Source: G965230065 sp965230065
GTDB lineage: Bacteria; Bacteroidota; Bacteroidia; Cytophagales; Cyclobacteriaceae
Direction of reading: 5' to 3'
NCBI GenBank assembly: GCA_965230065.1
Contig: OZ245942.1
Coordinates: 1,984,001-2,048,000, forward strand
Length of the DNA stretch: 64,000 nucleotides
Every line of letters starts with the position of its first letter. Position 1 is the stretch's first letter. A model generated the notes under the pieces. The model was not told where the DNA came from and ran no database searches. It saw only the letters and a program-made list of their open reading frames with translations. Positions 33,143 through 42,864 of the stretch are shown piece after piece. The position numbers and the translations under genes were made by a program.

Positions 33143-34465
33143 ATGAAAAAAATACCCCTTCACGCCCAAATTCTAATCGGATTGGTGCTTGGTATTTTGT
33201 TTGGTATCGCCAGCATCCAGTTTGGCATCCCTCCTGAAATTACTACCAAATACATCAAGCCCTTTGGCACCATCTTCGTCAATTCATTGAAAATGATAGC
33301 CGTGCCCCTGGTGCTGGCTTCATTGATTGTGGGCGTTTCTAATTTGGGTGATGTTACCAAACTTTCCCGCATGGGAGGTAAAACCATTGCGGTGTATTTG
33401 GGTACCACCACAGTTGCTATCACCATTGGCCTGATATGTGTGAATCTCATCAAACCGGGTACAAAACTTCCTGACTCTACACGGGAAGAATTAATGTCAG
33501 TATACAGCCAGGATGTAGGCAGCCGGGAAGGTGCCGCGGAACAACTTAAAGAAAGTGGCCCCTTGCAACCTTTGGTAGATATTGTTCCTGAAAATGTGTT
33601 TGTCTCTTTTGCCGATAATGGAAGCATGCTCCAGGTAGTGTTCATTGCCCTGCTTATCGGGGTTGCTTTGCTCTATATTCCCAAAGAAAAAGGCATCACC
33701 GTTGTCCGGTTTTTTGATGGGCTGAATGACATTATTATCAAAATTGTAGAGTTTATCATGATACTCGCACCTTACGGAGTATTTGCTCTTCTGGCTTCCC
33801 TTATTGTAGAAATGGGCGGCAGCAATCCTGACAAAGCTTTTGATATTTTGTTAGCTTTATTGTGGTATGCTGGTACAGTGCTCCTTGGGCTAATCATAAT
33901 GGCTTTGGTAGCCTATCCGCTGCTGCTTAAATTATTTACCAAAGTACCTTATACCTATTTTTTCAAGGCCATCCGCCCGGCACAGTTGCTGGCTTTTAGC
34001 ACGAGTTCCAGTGCAGCCACCTTGCCCGTTACCATGGAGCGGGTAGAGAAAGAACTGGGCGTATCAGAAGAAGTAAGCAGCTTTGTGTTGCCACTGGGCG
34101 CTACCATCAACATGGACGGAACGAGTTTGTACCAGGGCGTGGCCGCGGTATTTATTGCACAGGCTTTGGGACTTGACCTCACCATAGGCCAGCAACTCAT
34201 GATTGTATTTACGGCTTTGCTGGCATCTATCGGTACGGCAGCGGTGCCCAGCGCCGGGCTGGTCATGCTGGTGATTGTGTTGCAAGCCATTGGCGTGCCT
34301 ACTGCCGGACTGGCGTTGATTTTGGCACCCGACAGAATTCTGGACATGTGCCGTACGGTGGTAAACATTACCGGCGATGCCACCGTAGCTACTGTAGTGG
34401 CCAGCACTGAAGGCGGACTGCCCCAAAAGCTGGTGCGTGAAGAAGTAGTGGGGGCACAGGAATAA
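33143..34465 (+). CDS. Dicarboxylate/amino acid:cation symporter (DAACS family)
   Basis: Eight hydrophobic spans plus two re-entrant loops. The SSSAATLPVTM loop (serine-rich hairpin 1), NMDGTSLYQGVAA in span 7, and the ASIGTAAVPSAGLVML hairpin 2 are the substrate and sodium-binding elements of GltP/DctA proteins. It takes up glutamate, aspartate or C4-dicarboxylates with protons or sodium. Start set at ATG 33143 (MKKIPLHAQI); the longer frame upstream covers the hairpin region and has no homology. Confidence 0.93.
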   Translation: MKKIPLHAQILIGLVLGILFGIASIQFGIPPEITTKYIKPFGTIFVNSLKMIAVPLVLASLIVGVSNLGDVTKLSRMGGKTIAVYLGTTTVAITIGLICVNLIKPGTKLPDSTREELMSVYSQDVGSREGAAEQLKESGPLQPLVDIVPENVFVSFADNGSMLQVVFIALLIGVALLYIPKEKGITVVRFFDGLNDIIIKIVEFIMILAPYGVFALLASLIVEMGGSNPDKAFDILLALLWYAGTVLLGLIIMALVAYPLLLKLFTKVPYTYFFKAIRPAQLLAFSTSSSAATLPVTMERVEKELGVSEEVSSFVLPLGATINMDGTSLYQGVAAVFIAQALGLDLTIGQQLMIVFTALLASIGTAAVPSAGLVMLVIVLQAIGVPTAGLALILAPDRILDMCRTVVNITGDATVATVVASTEGGLPQKLVREEVVGAQE

Positions 34466-34475
34466 AACGAAGATT

Positions 34476-35003
34476 ATGCGGTTTATATGGATTTTGATAA
34501 GCTTGGCATTACTCCTTTCGGCTTGTAAAGGCGGGCTTACCGATGAGCAAAAAAAAGCATTCAAGGAAGAACTTGACAAAAGGGAAATTAAACGGCTCAC
34601 CCCCGGAGAAGTGAATGAAGCCATTTCCCGGCAGGGAAGTAACATTGCTGATACTTTGTATGAAGTGTTTTCAGAAAAAGATATACAGTCAGAGGCTTTT
34701 CGCTCATCAGTGCTTACTGCGGAAGATTATCCGGTACTGGACTCGCTGAACCGTAACTTTAAAGCACATATTAAATGGATAGGTACTGAAGCAGCAAAGA
34801 ATACCCCGGCCGTGCTGGACCTGGAAACACAATTGCTGGATGCATATGTTTATAATATAGAAAACGGGCTGGACGCAAGAAAAAATGTACAAAGAATAGA
34901 TGAAGCTAGATTTTTATTCACCCAACCAGTTCTTTCTGATAAAAAATTGAAAGGCATGTGGAGCATCACCCTTTTGCAGAAAGAAGTGATTTTGGGGTTG
35001 TAA
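34476..35003 (+). CDS. Lipoprotein, possibly Tll0287/DUF3365-like
   Basis: Lipobox LSAC (Cys17) gives a lipoprotein. The remaining 160 residues are mainly helical. The layout (an ALDSLNRNFKAHIKW-type helix, then LETQLLDAYVYNIENGLDARKNVQRIDEARFLFTQPV) recalls Tll0287-like sensory domains, but the match is weak and no heme motif is seen. It starts 10 bp after the symporter gene. Confidence 0.6.
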   Translation: MRFIWILISLALLLSACKGGLTDEQKKAFKEELDKREIKRLTPGEVNEAISRQGSNIADTLYEVFSEKDIQSEAFRSSVLTAEDYPVLDSLNRNFKAHIKWIGTEAAKNTPAVLDLETQLLDAYVYNIENGLDARKNVQRIDEARFLFTQPVLSDKKLKGMWSITLLQKEVILGL

Positions 35004-35113
35004 TTGTTTCGTTATTTTGACAAAGCTGTCACCGCACTAATGTTCTGCTTTGTCAAAGTATAAGAATACAATTTTTTAAGAAACCATCATTTTTTCACAA
35101 AAACACCTCTTCA

Positions 35114-35542
35114 ATGGAAAAAGTAGAATGGAAACTCCACCTGCATTCACCCCGGGAAAAAGTATTTGAATTTCTGACAACTGATGAAGGCAGGTGCCAG
35201 TTTTGGGCAGAATTTACGGTTGAAAAAAAGGGCATCATCCATTTTGTATTTCCCAATGGAAAAGAATACCGAAGTGTTGTGATTGAGAAAAACCATCCGG
35301 ATACTTTCGCCCTGGAGTACTTCCAAAGCCTGGTGATTTTTCATTTATCCTGCCAGCACCACGGCGAACATGGCACCGACCTGCTGCTCATCAACAAAGA
35401 CATTCCTGACAAAGATTACCAGGAAGTAGCCTCCGGATGGATCTCTGTACTCATGTCGTTAAAAGCAGCCGTAGATTTTGACGTAGACTTGCGCAACCAT
35501 GACCCCGCCAAATGTTGGAACCAAAAATTTGTGGATAATTGA
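35114..35542 (+). CDS. START-like (SRPBCC) domain protein
   Basis: A 142-residue SRPBCC/AHSA1-type fold: SPREKVFEFLTTDEGRCQFWAEF at the start, then a curved beta-sheet (HFVFPNGKEYRSVVIEKN; GTDLLLINKDIPD) and a final long helix (WISVLMSLKAAVDFDVDLRNHDP). It probably binds a small hydrophobic ligand. Its stop codon overlaps the TTG start of the methyltransferase gene, so the two are coupled. Confidence 0.85.
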   Translation: MEKVEWKLHLHSPREKVFEFLTTDEGRCQFWAEFTVEKKGIIHFVFPNGKEYRSVVIEKNHPDTFALEYFQSLVIFHLSCQHHGEHGTDLLLINKDIPDKDYQEVASGWISVLMSLKAAVDFDVDLRNHDPAKCWNQKFVDN

Positions 35543-36117
35543 CCATTCAAGAACTCAACCACGCACTGGGCAACCTCGATTTATTCCTTCTCGACCAAAT
35601 CCTCAAAGGGCGGTTTGAAAATGCCGAAAGGATTTTGGACGTAGGCTGCGGGGAAGGTCGCAACCTTACCTATTTCATCAAAAATGATTATGAAGTTTGG
35701 GGCATAGACAGTAACCCGAAAGCACTGCAAATGCTCTGCATGGTAGGCCGCTCCCTGCACAAAAACTTTGACCCCGAAAAATTTATTGAAGCAGACACCT
35801 CCCACATTCCTTTCCCTCCCCAATCGTTTGATGCCATCATCTGCCTGGCCGTATTGCACTTTTCTTCTTCAGAAGAAGCATTTTTCACTGCCCTGGCCGA
35901 AATGATGAAAGTATTACGGAAAGATGGTTTTTTGTTCATCAGCATGTATTCTAATATGCAGGGTGCAGCCAAAGTTCAGGATGATTATTTTTTGCTAACG
36001 AATGCTTTGTACAACACACTTTTACAGAAATATCAACTGGAAGAAGCAGAACTGCTTAAAACGCTGAAAACTGGAAATATGGAAATTTCCTATCTGTTTT
36101 TGAAAAGAAGTAGCTGA
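35539..36117 (+). CDS. Class I SAM-dependent methyltransferase, TTG start
   Basis: Rossmann methyltransferase with motif I ILDVGCGEGRNLTYF, the acidic WGIDSNPKAL, and IPFPPQSFDAIICLAVLHF (motifs II-III). The first residues (TIQELNHALGNLDLFLLDQILKGRF) match the usual N-terminus, supporting a start at TTG 35539, whose last two bases overlap the TGA of the previous gene. No ATG is available. Substrate unknown. Confidence 0.88.
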   Translation: MTIQELNHALGNLDLFLLDQILKGRFENAERILDVGCGEGRNLTYFIKNDYEVWGIDSNPKALQMLCMVGRSLHKNFDPEKFIEADTSHIPFPPQSFDAIICLAVLHFSSSEEAFFTALAEMMKVLRKDGFLFISMYSNMQGAAKVQDDYFLLTNALYNTLLQKYQLEEAELLKTLKTGNMEISYLFLKRSS

Positions 36118-36160
36118 TGTTTTCTATCCTGGTGAACATTTAAAGATTTAAGGTAATTCT

Positions 36161-36724
36161 ATGAAAAAAAAGGGTTTTACATGCTGGTTTTGTGTGGTGT
36201 TATTAGTGTTGGTCTTTGCCTGCCACCCCGATAAAAACAAACAAATAGACCTCACCAAGCCTAAGTTTACCACCTCTGATGCCTCCGAATTATTCTTCAA
36301 AAATATCCGCCAATCCTATTACGAAAAATCAGAAATAAAAGCATCTAAACTGGACGTGTACCGGATAAAAGACAGTCCGCAGGAAAGCATGCCGCTGTTC
36401 CCAACCATCGTCATCAACTGGCGGTACGATGAGGCGTATTTGCTCTTAGAGCTAAATGAACAACTCCGAAACCTTGATACGGTGAAAGTTGTTTGGGAAG
36501 ATTCGGTAGCCAATTTGAGCGGTACTTATCTTTTTGCCCAAAGCGGAAACAAGGCCAGCCATTATCACTTTGCTACAAAAATATACAACAGCATTCAGGG
36601 TGGGCAGCAAATGTATATTTTGGAAAAGAAAGGCCAAAAACTCAGTTTTTTACAAAACCGCCCGGAAAGGGAAGCTTTTCGTAAAACCATGTTTGATTAT
36701 TACCGTTTGGTTAACCTTTTATGA
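36161..36724 (+). CDS. Hypothetical lipoprotein
   Basis: A lipoprotein signal with lipobox VFAC (Cys21) is followed by about 165 residues of mixed alpha/beta sequence without motifs I recognise (QIDLTKPKFTTSDASELFFKN; RYDEAYLLLELNEQL). No close neighbours in the same direction suggest a role. Function unknown. Confidence 0.7.
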   Translation: MKKKGFTCWFCVVLLVLVFACHPDKNKQIDLTKPKFTTSDASELFFKNIRQSYYEKSEIKASKLDVYRIKDSPQESMPLFPTIVINWRYDEAYLLLELNEQLRNLDTVKVVWEDSVANLSGTYLFAQSGNKASHYHFATKIYNSIQGGQQMYILEKKGQKLSFLQNRPEREAFRKTMFDYYRLVNLL

Positions 36725-36802
36725 GGTAACTTATCCTTGTTTTTTGCGTAATATGTATATTCGTATACCACCTTTTCAATTTCAGATATTTAAAGAATAT
36801 TA

Positions 36803-36829
36803 CCGGAAGTAATCACCTCCGGCATTTTT
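36803..36829 (+). terminator. Probable terminator
   Basis: CCGGA / TCCGG stem with a 10-base loop, then CATTTTTG. It lies in the 249 bp gap before the efflux operon. The rest of the gap holds no other structure I can support, except that TTTG near 36898 followed 21 bp later by TAAAATTA is a loose fit to a Bacteroidota promoter. Confidence 0.55.
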
Positions 36830-36973
36830 GATATTGCTTTTCACCTGAAAGAACAAAACCTTTTTATTAGTAGTTGGAAGCCCAAAAGCGAAAGTTTTTG
36901 AAAATCAATTTACCTAAAAAGTAAAATTAGCGTACACTATAACACACGCTGAAATTGTCACCATTAATAAACC

Positions 36974-38050
36974 ATGAATAAAACGGTCAAAAATATTGTC
37001 ATCGTCGTTATTGTCCTTGTCGTGTTATTTCTCCTTGCCCTTCCGAAACTCGAGTTTTTAAAGGCTGAAAAACAAACGGAGGATGCTCCCACTGCTTCTG
37101 CCGCTAATATGAAGATACCCGTGAGTGCCGTCATTGCCACACCGGGCAAGCTGGATAATACAATACAGGTAACAGGAGAAATACAAGCCAATGAGTCCCT
37201 GGAACTGCGCCCTGAAACTTCTGGAAAGGTTACAAACATCAGCTTTCAGGAAGGAGAACGGGTAAAAAAGGGTGCCCTCCTGGTTACTATCAACGATGAG
37301 GAACTCAGGGCACAGCTTGAGAAATTGAAATACAGCAAAAAACTGCGGGAAGATATGGAGTACCGCCAGCGTATGTTGCTGGAAAAAGAGGCCATCAGCC
37401 AGGAAGAATACGACCAGGCACTTACCGAACTGAACACCAACGCTGCCGACATAAAAGTAATAGAAGCGCAGATTGACAAATCGCAAATTCGTGCGCCTTT
37501 CAATGGCGTCATCGGTCTCCGTTATGTGAGCGAAGGCAGTTACATTACACCACAAACAGTTATTGCCTCCTTTTTTAGCCTGGACCCAGCCAAAATCGAA
37601 TTTTCCATACCCAGCAAATACACCAATGATGTGGAAGTAGGTCAGGAAATTACTTTCACCACCGATGCCCTCAATGAAGAATTTACCGGAAAAATTTATG
37701 CCATAGAGCCGCAGATTGACCCGGCGACGCGTACGCTCAAACTCAGGGCCGTAAGTCCCAATAAAGACCAAAAGCTATTGCCCGGCCAGTTTGTGCGCGT
37801 CAACCTGATTTTGAACCGGCAAGATGAGGCCATCATGATACCCACACAGGCGGTCATTCCCGAGTTGACGGGCCACAAAGTATTTGTAAGCAATCAGGGC
37901 ATGGTAGAAGAAAGAAAAGTGGAAATAGGCATACGCACCAGCCAGGAAGTAGAAATTGAAGAAGGCATTAACCCGCAAGATACTGTAATTACCTCCGGCA
38001 TTTTGCAGTTGAAGCAAGGCAGTGCGGTTGAAATTACTTCATTTAACTAA
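36974..38050 (+). CDS. RND efflux periplasmic adaptor (MFP)
   Basis: One N-terminal span (about 6-26), then the HlyD/AcrA-type order: barrel-sandwich hybrid half (VTGEIQANESLELRPETSGKVTNISFQEGERVKKG), helical hairpin (about 120-160), second hybrid half (SQIRAPFNGVIGLRYVSEGSYI), beta-barrel (IEFSIPSKYTNDVEVGQ) and membrane-proximal domain. It bridges the RND pump and TolC-like channel encoded downstream. First gene of the efflux operon. Confidence 0.94.
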   Translation: MNKTVKNIVIVVIVLVVLFLLALPKLEFLKAEKQTEDAPTASAANMKIPVSAVIATPGKLDNTIQVTGEIQANESLELRPETSGKVTNISFQEGERVKKGALLVTINDEELRAQLEKLKYSKKLREDMEYRQRMLLEKEAISQEEYDQALTELNTNAADIKVIEAQIDKSQIRAPFNGVIGLRYVSEGSYITPQTVIASFFSLDPAKIEFSIPSKYTNDVEVGQEITFTTDALNEEFTGKIYAIEPQIDPATRTLKLRAVSPNKDQKLLPGQFVRVNLILNRQDEAIMIPTQAVIPELTGHKVFVSNQGMVEERKVEIGIRTSQEVEIEEGINPQDTVITSGILQLKQGSAVEITSFN

Positions 38051-38054
38051 AAGT

Positions 38055-38094
38055 AGTGGCAGTAGGCAGTCTGTTTTTACTGCCTACTGCCACT
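38055..38094. repeat. Perfect 16 bp palindrome of the GGCAGTAGGCAG family
   Basis: AGTGGCAGTAGGCAGT and its exact complement flank an 8-base loop; a short A-rich run follows. It lies in the 79 bp gap between adaptor and pump genes of one operon, so it is not a full terminator for both. Relatives lie at 17670-17704, 22196-22245 and 48249-48297. Confidence 0.85.
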
Positions 38095-38129
38095 GAAAAA
38101 ATAAAGCTATCAATTAAAATATCAACAAC

Positions 38130-41100
38130 ATGGCCGCATTATCCTCTTTAAGTGTAGAACGCCCCGTTTTGGCGATTGTGATGTCTATCGTCATCCTGAT
38201 TTTTGGCATAGTGGGGTTTCAGTTTTTGGGCGTAAGGGAATACCCCAGCGTGGACCCGCCCCGAATTTCTGTCTCTACAAGTTACACAGGTGCAAATGCC
38301 GACATCATAGAATCGCAAATTACCGAACCACTGGAAGAAAACATCAATGGCATTGCGGGTATCAAAAGCCTCACTTCCGTAAGCCGGGATGGCCGTAGTA
38401 CCATTACGGCTGAGTTTGACCTGGATGTAGACCTGGAAGCCGCTGCCAACGATGTGCGGGATAAAGTGTCCAGTGCCGTTTACCGCCTGCCCCCCGATGC
38501 CGATCCGCCCATCGTGAGCAAAGCCGATGCCGATGCTTTTCCCATCATTTTTCTGAATATCCAAAGCGATAAACGTTCATTGCTGGAGCTTTCAGAAATC
38601 GCTGAAAATGACTTTAAAGAACGTGTGCAAACCATTCAGGGCGTGAGCGACATCAGCATTTGGGGAGAAAAACGGTATTCTATGCGCCTGTGGATGGATG
38701 CCGATAAACTGGCTGCCTACCAACTTACCCCTCTGGACGTATTGAATGCCATCAGGACTGAAAACGTAGAATTACCCTCAGGCCGGGTAGAAGGGGAAAA
38801 CACTGAGCTTACCGTACGTACCATGGGAAGGCTGAGAACGGATGAAGAATTCAATAATCTCATCATCAAAGAAGATGGTGAACGGGTGGTAAAGTTCAAG
38901 GATATAGGCAATGCTGAACTGGGTCCTGAAAATGAACGGACCTTGCTGAAAAGGGATGGTATCCCCATGGTGGGCCTCGCCATTCGTACCCAGCCCGGCT
39001 CCAATAATATTGAAATTGCCGATGAATTTTACAATCGCCTGGAATACATCAAGAAAGACCTGCCAGAAGATATTGAGGTAGGCATTGGTTTTGATAAAAC
39101 AGATTACATTCGCCAGTCAATTAGCGAGGTGCAGCAAACCATCCTCATTGCATTTACGCTGGTGGTAATTATTATTTTTACTTTTTTACGGGATTGGCGC
39201 ACCACCCTCATTCCGGTTATTACCATTCCTATTTCTCTCATTGGCTCTTTTTTCATTATGTATGTGGCCGGGTTTTCCATCAATGTGCTCACCATGCTGG
39301 CGATTGTGCTGGCCATTGGCCTGGTGGTAGACGATGCCATTGTGGTACTGGAAAATATTTATGCCAAAATAGAAGGAGGCATGAAACCCAAAGAAGCCAG
39401 TTTGAAAGGGGCACAGGAAATTTTCTTTGCGGTTATTTCTACTACGGTTGCGCTGGCAGCAGTATTCCTGCCCGTGGTTTTTTTACAAGGATTAACCGGA
39501 AGGCTTTTTCGAGAGTTTGGGATGGTAATCGCCGGGGCGGTCATCATTTCATCTTTTGTGGCGCTCACCCTGGCTCCTATGTTGAGTTCCAAAATTTTGA
39601 AACGACGCGAAAAGCAACCCTGGCTGTACCGGGTAACCGAACCTGCTTTTGTGTGGCTTAATAGAGGCTACAACCGCTCCTTGGAAAGTTTCATGAAAAC
39701 CCGCTGGCTGGCTTTTGTTTTCGTCCTCATATCCGGTGGAATGATTTGGTTACTATCGACAAACTTACAAACCGAACTCGCCCCCATGGAAGACCGTGGG
39801 TTGGTGAAAGGATACATCACTGGCCCTGAAGGCGCTACGTTTGAGTACATGGATAATTACCTGGACAGGGTCATTGCCCTGCTGGAAGAGGAAGTACCCG
39901 AAAGAACGGCCATTATCACAGTTACTTCACCCGGGTTTGGTTCTTCCACTTCGGTAAATTCCGGTTTTTTCAGGTTGAAACTGGTTGATGCAGAAGAGCG
40001 GGAAAGAAGCCAGCAAGAAATTGTGGATGACCTCACGCCCAAAGTGAGTATTCTGAACGAAGCCCGCACCTTTTTGTCGCAAGACCCTACCATCAATAAC
40101 CAGCGGTCACGCTTTCCGGTAGAATATGTGATTCAGGCACCTACCCTGGAAATGCTAAAAGAAGTGTTGCCCACTTTTGTGGAAAAAGCAGAAAATGACC
40201 CCACTTTCAGTTTTGTAGACCTGAATCTGAAATTCAACAAACCGGAGATAAAAATAGAAATTGACCGGGAAAAAGCCCGCAACCTGGGCGTATCGGTACG
40301 GGATATTGCCGAGACCTTGCAGCTTGGGCTGAGCGGACAGCGATTTGGGTATTTTATCATGAAAGGCAAACAGTATCAGATTATTGGACAGGTGAAACGG
40401 GAAGACAGGAACGATCCGTTGGACTTACGTTCTTTGTATGTTCGCAGCAGTACCGGAAATTTGGTGCAACTGGATAACCTGGTTTTTCTTACGGAAGAAA
40501 GTACCCCGCCTACACTTTTCCGGTTCAACCGCTACAGCTCAGCAACAGTCTCGGCGAGTTTGTCCAAAGGAAATACGCTGGGCGACGGCATTGAAGCCAT
40601 GGACAGAATAGCTGCGGAAGTACTGGACGGTTCTTTTTCTACCGACCTGGATGGGCAATCGGCCGAGTTCCGTCAAAGTTCAGACAGCTTGTTGTACGCT
40701 CTCATTTTTGCCATTGTTTTGATTTATCTGGTACTTTCGGCACAGTTTGAAAGCTTTCGCGATCCGGCTACCATCATGTTTACAGTGCCATTGGCTTTTG
40801 CCGGGGCTTTGCTGTCCTTATGGTATTTCAACCAAACACTGAACATTTTCAGCCAGATTGGTATCATTATGCTCATTGGGCTGGTGACCAAAAACGGGAT
40901 TCTGATTGTAGAATTCGCTAATCAGCGAAAAGCGCAGGGCATGAGCATACAAGATGCGATTGTTGGGGCTGCCGAAGCCCGGTTCCGCCCCATTCTCATG
41001 ACGAGTTTTTCTACCGTTTTGGGTATTTTGCCCATTGCCCTGGCGCTGGGTGCAGGCTCTGAAAGCCGCATCCCCATGGGCATCGCGGTGATTGGCGGAC

Positions 41101-41189
41101 TGATATTTTCAACCATACTTACGTTGTATGTCATTCCGGCTATGTACACCTACATTACCAGTAAAGAAAAACGAAAAGCGAGGATATAG
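38130..41189 (+). CDS. RND efflux pump (AcrB/MexB-like inner-membrane transporter)
   Basis: 1019 residues, twelve spans, with the HAE1-family layout: two large periplasmic loops after spans 1 and 7. The span-4 DD pair (GLVVDDAIVVLENI) for proton relay, GRSTITAEFDLDVDLEAAANDVRD in the first loop and the span-10 Lys (GLVTKNGILIVEFANQ) are seen. Substrate specificity, drugs or metabolites, cannot be read from sequence. Confidence 0.96.
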   Translation: MAALSSLSVERPVLAIVMSIVILIFGIVGFQFLGVREYPSVDPPRISVSTSYTGANADIIESQITEPLEENINGIAGIKSLTSVSRDGRSTITAEFDLDVDLEAAANDVRDKVSSAVYRLPPDADPPIVSKADADAFPIIFLNIQSDKRSLLELSEIAENDFKERVQTIQGVSDISIWGEKRYSMRLWMDADKLAAYQLTPLDVLNAIRTENVELPSGRVEGENTELTVRTMGRLRTDEEFNNLIIKEDGERVVKFKDIGNAELGPENERTLLKRDGIPMVGLAIRTQPGSNNIEIADEFYNRLEYIKKDLPEDIEVGIGFDKTDYIRQSISEVQQTILIAFTLVVIIIFTFLRDWRTTLIPVITIPISLIGSFFIMYVAGFSINVLTMLAIVLAIGLVVDDAIVVLENIYAKIEGGMKPKEASLKGAQEIFFAVISTTVALAAVFLPVVFLQGLTGRLFREFGMVIAGAVIISSFVALTLAPMLSSKILKRREKQPWLYRVTEPAFVWLNRGYNRSLESFMKTRWLAFVFVLISGGMIWLLSTNLQTELAPMEDRGLVKGYITGPEGATFEYMDNYLDRVIALLEEEVPERTAIITVTSPGFGSSTSVNSGFFRLKLVDAEERERSQQEIVDDLTPKVSILNEARTFLSQDPTINNQRSRFPVEYVIQAPTLEMLKEVLPTFVEKAENDPTFSFVDLNLKFNKPEIKIEIDREKARNLGVSVRDIAETLQLGLSGQRFGYFIMKGKQYQIIGQVKREDRNDPLDLRSLYVRSSTGNLVQLDNLVFLTEESTPPTLFRFNRYSSATVSASLSKGNTLGDGIEAMDRIAAEVLDGSFSTDLDGQSAEFRQSSDSLLYALIFAIVLIYLVLSAQFESFRDPATIMFTVPLAFAGALLSLWYFNQTLNIFSQIGIIMLIGLVTKNGILIVEFANQRKAQGMSIQDAIVGAAEARFRPILMTSFSTVLGILPIALALGAGSESRIPMGIAVIGGLIFSTILTLYVIPAMYTYITSKEKRKARI

Positions 41190-41338
41190 TAGTGTTTAAT
41201 GTTTGTTGTTCTTGGTTTAAAGTTTAGACAATGCAGCTATTTGTAAAAATCTCTGATTTTCAGCGCGTTGGCCTGGATATTCAGCGGGCGTGTGTAAGCC
41301 TTGTGCGTGGAAGCATTGAATATCCTAGACCTTTTTGG

Positions 41339-41365
41339 TTCTTTTTGGGGCAATGCCAAAAAGAA
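41339..41365 (+). terminator. Hairpin between pump and channel genes
   Basis: TTCTTTTTGG and CCAAAAAGAA form a perfect 10 bp stem with a 7-base loop in the 266 bp gap before the TolC-like gene. It has no strong T run, so attenuation or an operator is as likely as termination. The rest of the gap holds nothing I can support. Confidence 0.5.
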
Positions 41366-41455
41366 CAGGGAAGCAATACTTACAAACTGAATTAAAAATT
41401 CATATTAATACAGATATTCAATTAATAATTTTTAGACAAGCCTCAAAGTTTTTCC

Positions 41456-42766
41456 ATGAAATCATATATAATTATAATCCTTACAACCCTCTCCTTCCAG
41501 GCAACTTTTGCCCAAGACACCCTGTTTTTACAAAACGCAATCCGTATCGGCCTGGAAAACAACTACGCCATCCAAATCGCTGAAAATGACCAGCAAATCT
41601 TTGAGAATAATCATTCACTGGGAAATGCCGGGTTTTTGCCTACGCTGGATGTGGACGTTTCCCAAACCTATGATATACAGGACTCAGAATTGAACTTTGC
41701 CAGTGGAGACGATCAGGTTAGGAACGGGGCAAAATCTAACAATTTCAACGCAGGAGCTACGCTGGAATGGATTGTATTTGACGGCATGCAAATGTTTGTG
41801 GCATACGATCGACTGGAAGCCGAAAAGGAAGCCTCGGCCATTCAAACAGAAATTGCCATGGAAAATACACTGGCACAAATATCCGGGGCGTATTACACCG
41901 TAGTGCAGGAGCAGGCGCGCCTGAATGTGTTTCAGGAATCGTTGGGGTTGTCACAAGAAAGGGTAGATATTGCCAAGGCGAAATACGAAGTAGGCAAGGC
42001 TTCTAAGCTGGAATACCTGGCCGCCCAGGTTGACTACAATGCCGACAAATCGGATTTGATACTGCAAAAAGAAAACCTGTACAATGCCAAAGTAAACCTG
42101 AATACGCTGCTTACGCGCCCGCCGGATATAGACTTTTCCGTTCCCGTTCGCATTGACCCAAATTTGACATTAAACAAAGAAGAACTAAAGGAAACGATGG
42201 ATGCCAGCAACCCGGATATATTGTTGGCACAGCGCAACCAGCACGCACAATATTTACAGATGAAAGAACTCAAAGGTGATATCTTGCCAGAAATATCCTT
42301 GTTTACCGGATATAATTATGCTACTTCAGAGGCAGAGGCAGGGTTTGTATTGAGCAGGAAAGCCGATGGCATATCGTATGGCATCCGGGGCAGTATGAAT
42401 ATTTTTGATGGCTTCAACCGCACCCGCGAGATTCAGAATGCCAAAATAGTGCTGGAAACCACCGATTTGCAAATAGAAAATCTTAGGCTGGAGCTAAATG
42501 CCGCCCTGGAGCGGTCTTTTATCAATTACGAAAACAGCATTGACCTGATTACACTGGAAAGGGAAAACCTGGGAATTGCCCGTGAAAATGCAGAAATAGC
42601 CCTGGAACGCTATCGCCTCGGCCGAAGTGACCCCCTCGAGCTGCGAGAAGCCCAGCGGAACGCGGTAGAAGCCGAAAGCAGGTTGATTGATGCCATTTAC
42701 AACACAAAAATCGCCGAAATAGAACTCCTCCGCCTCACTGGGCAAATTATGGATACCGCGCCTTGA
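41456..42766 (+). CDS. TolC-family outer-membrane efflux protein
   Basis: Signal peptide (about 1-19, ending TFAQ), then two OEP repeats: long coiled-coil helices (QDTLFLQNAIRIGLENNYAIQIAENDQQI; LAQISGAYYTVVQEQARLNVFQESLGLSQERVDIAK) with beta-strands (FLPTLDVDVSQTYDI; YGIRGSMNIFDGFNRTREI). It is the channel partner of the RND pump upstream. Its 266 bp distance from the pump gene may mean a separate promoter. Confidence 0.92.
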   Translation: MKSYIIIILTTLSFQATFAQDTLFLQNAIRIGLENNYAIQIAENDQQIFENNHSLGNAGFLPTLDVDVSQTYDIQDSELNFASGDDQVRNGAKSNNFNAGATLEWIVFDGMQMFVAYDRLEAEKEASAIQTEIAMENTLAQISGAYYTVVQEQARLNVFQESLGLSQERVDIAKAKYEVGKASKLEYLAAQVDYNADKSDLILQKENLYNAKVNLNTLLTRPPDIDFSVPVRIDPNLTLNKEELKETMDASNPDILLAQRNQHAQYLQMKELKGDILPEISLFTGYNYATSEAEAGFVLSRKADGISYGIRGSMNIFDGFNRTREIQNAKIVLETTDLQIENLRLELNAALERSFINYENSIDLITLERENLGIARENAEIALERYRLGRSDPLELREAQRNAVEAESRLIDAIYNTKIAEIELLRLTGQIMDTAP

Positions 42767-42796
42767 TTTAAGGCAGCGATTATTGCTTGAAATTAG

Positions 42797-42804
42797 TAAA
42801 TTTG
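42797..42804 (+). promoter_or_regulatory. Candidate minus-7 element of the deaminase gene
   Basis: TAAATTTG matches TAnnTTTG, 60 bases before the deaminase ATG. No TTTG is found 20 bp upstream, so support is partial. Confidence 0.35.
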
Positions 42805-42864
42805 ATACATGAAGTTCGGAGACCGAGTGGAGCTACTTCCAGCTTCCCAACCCGGTAAATATTT

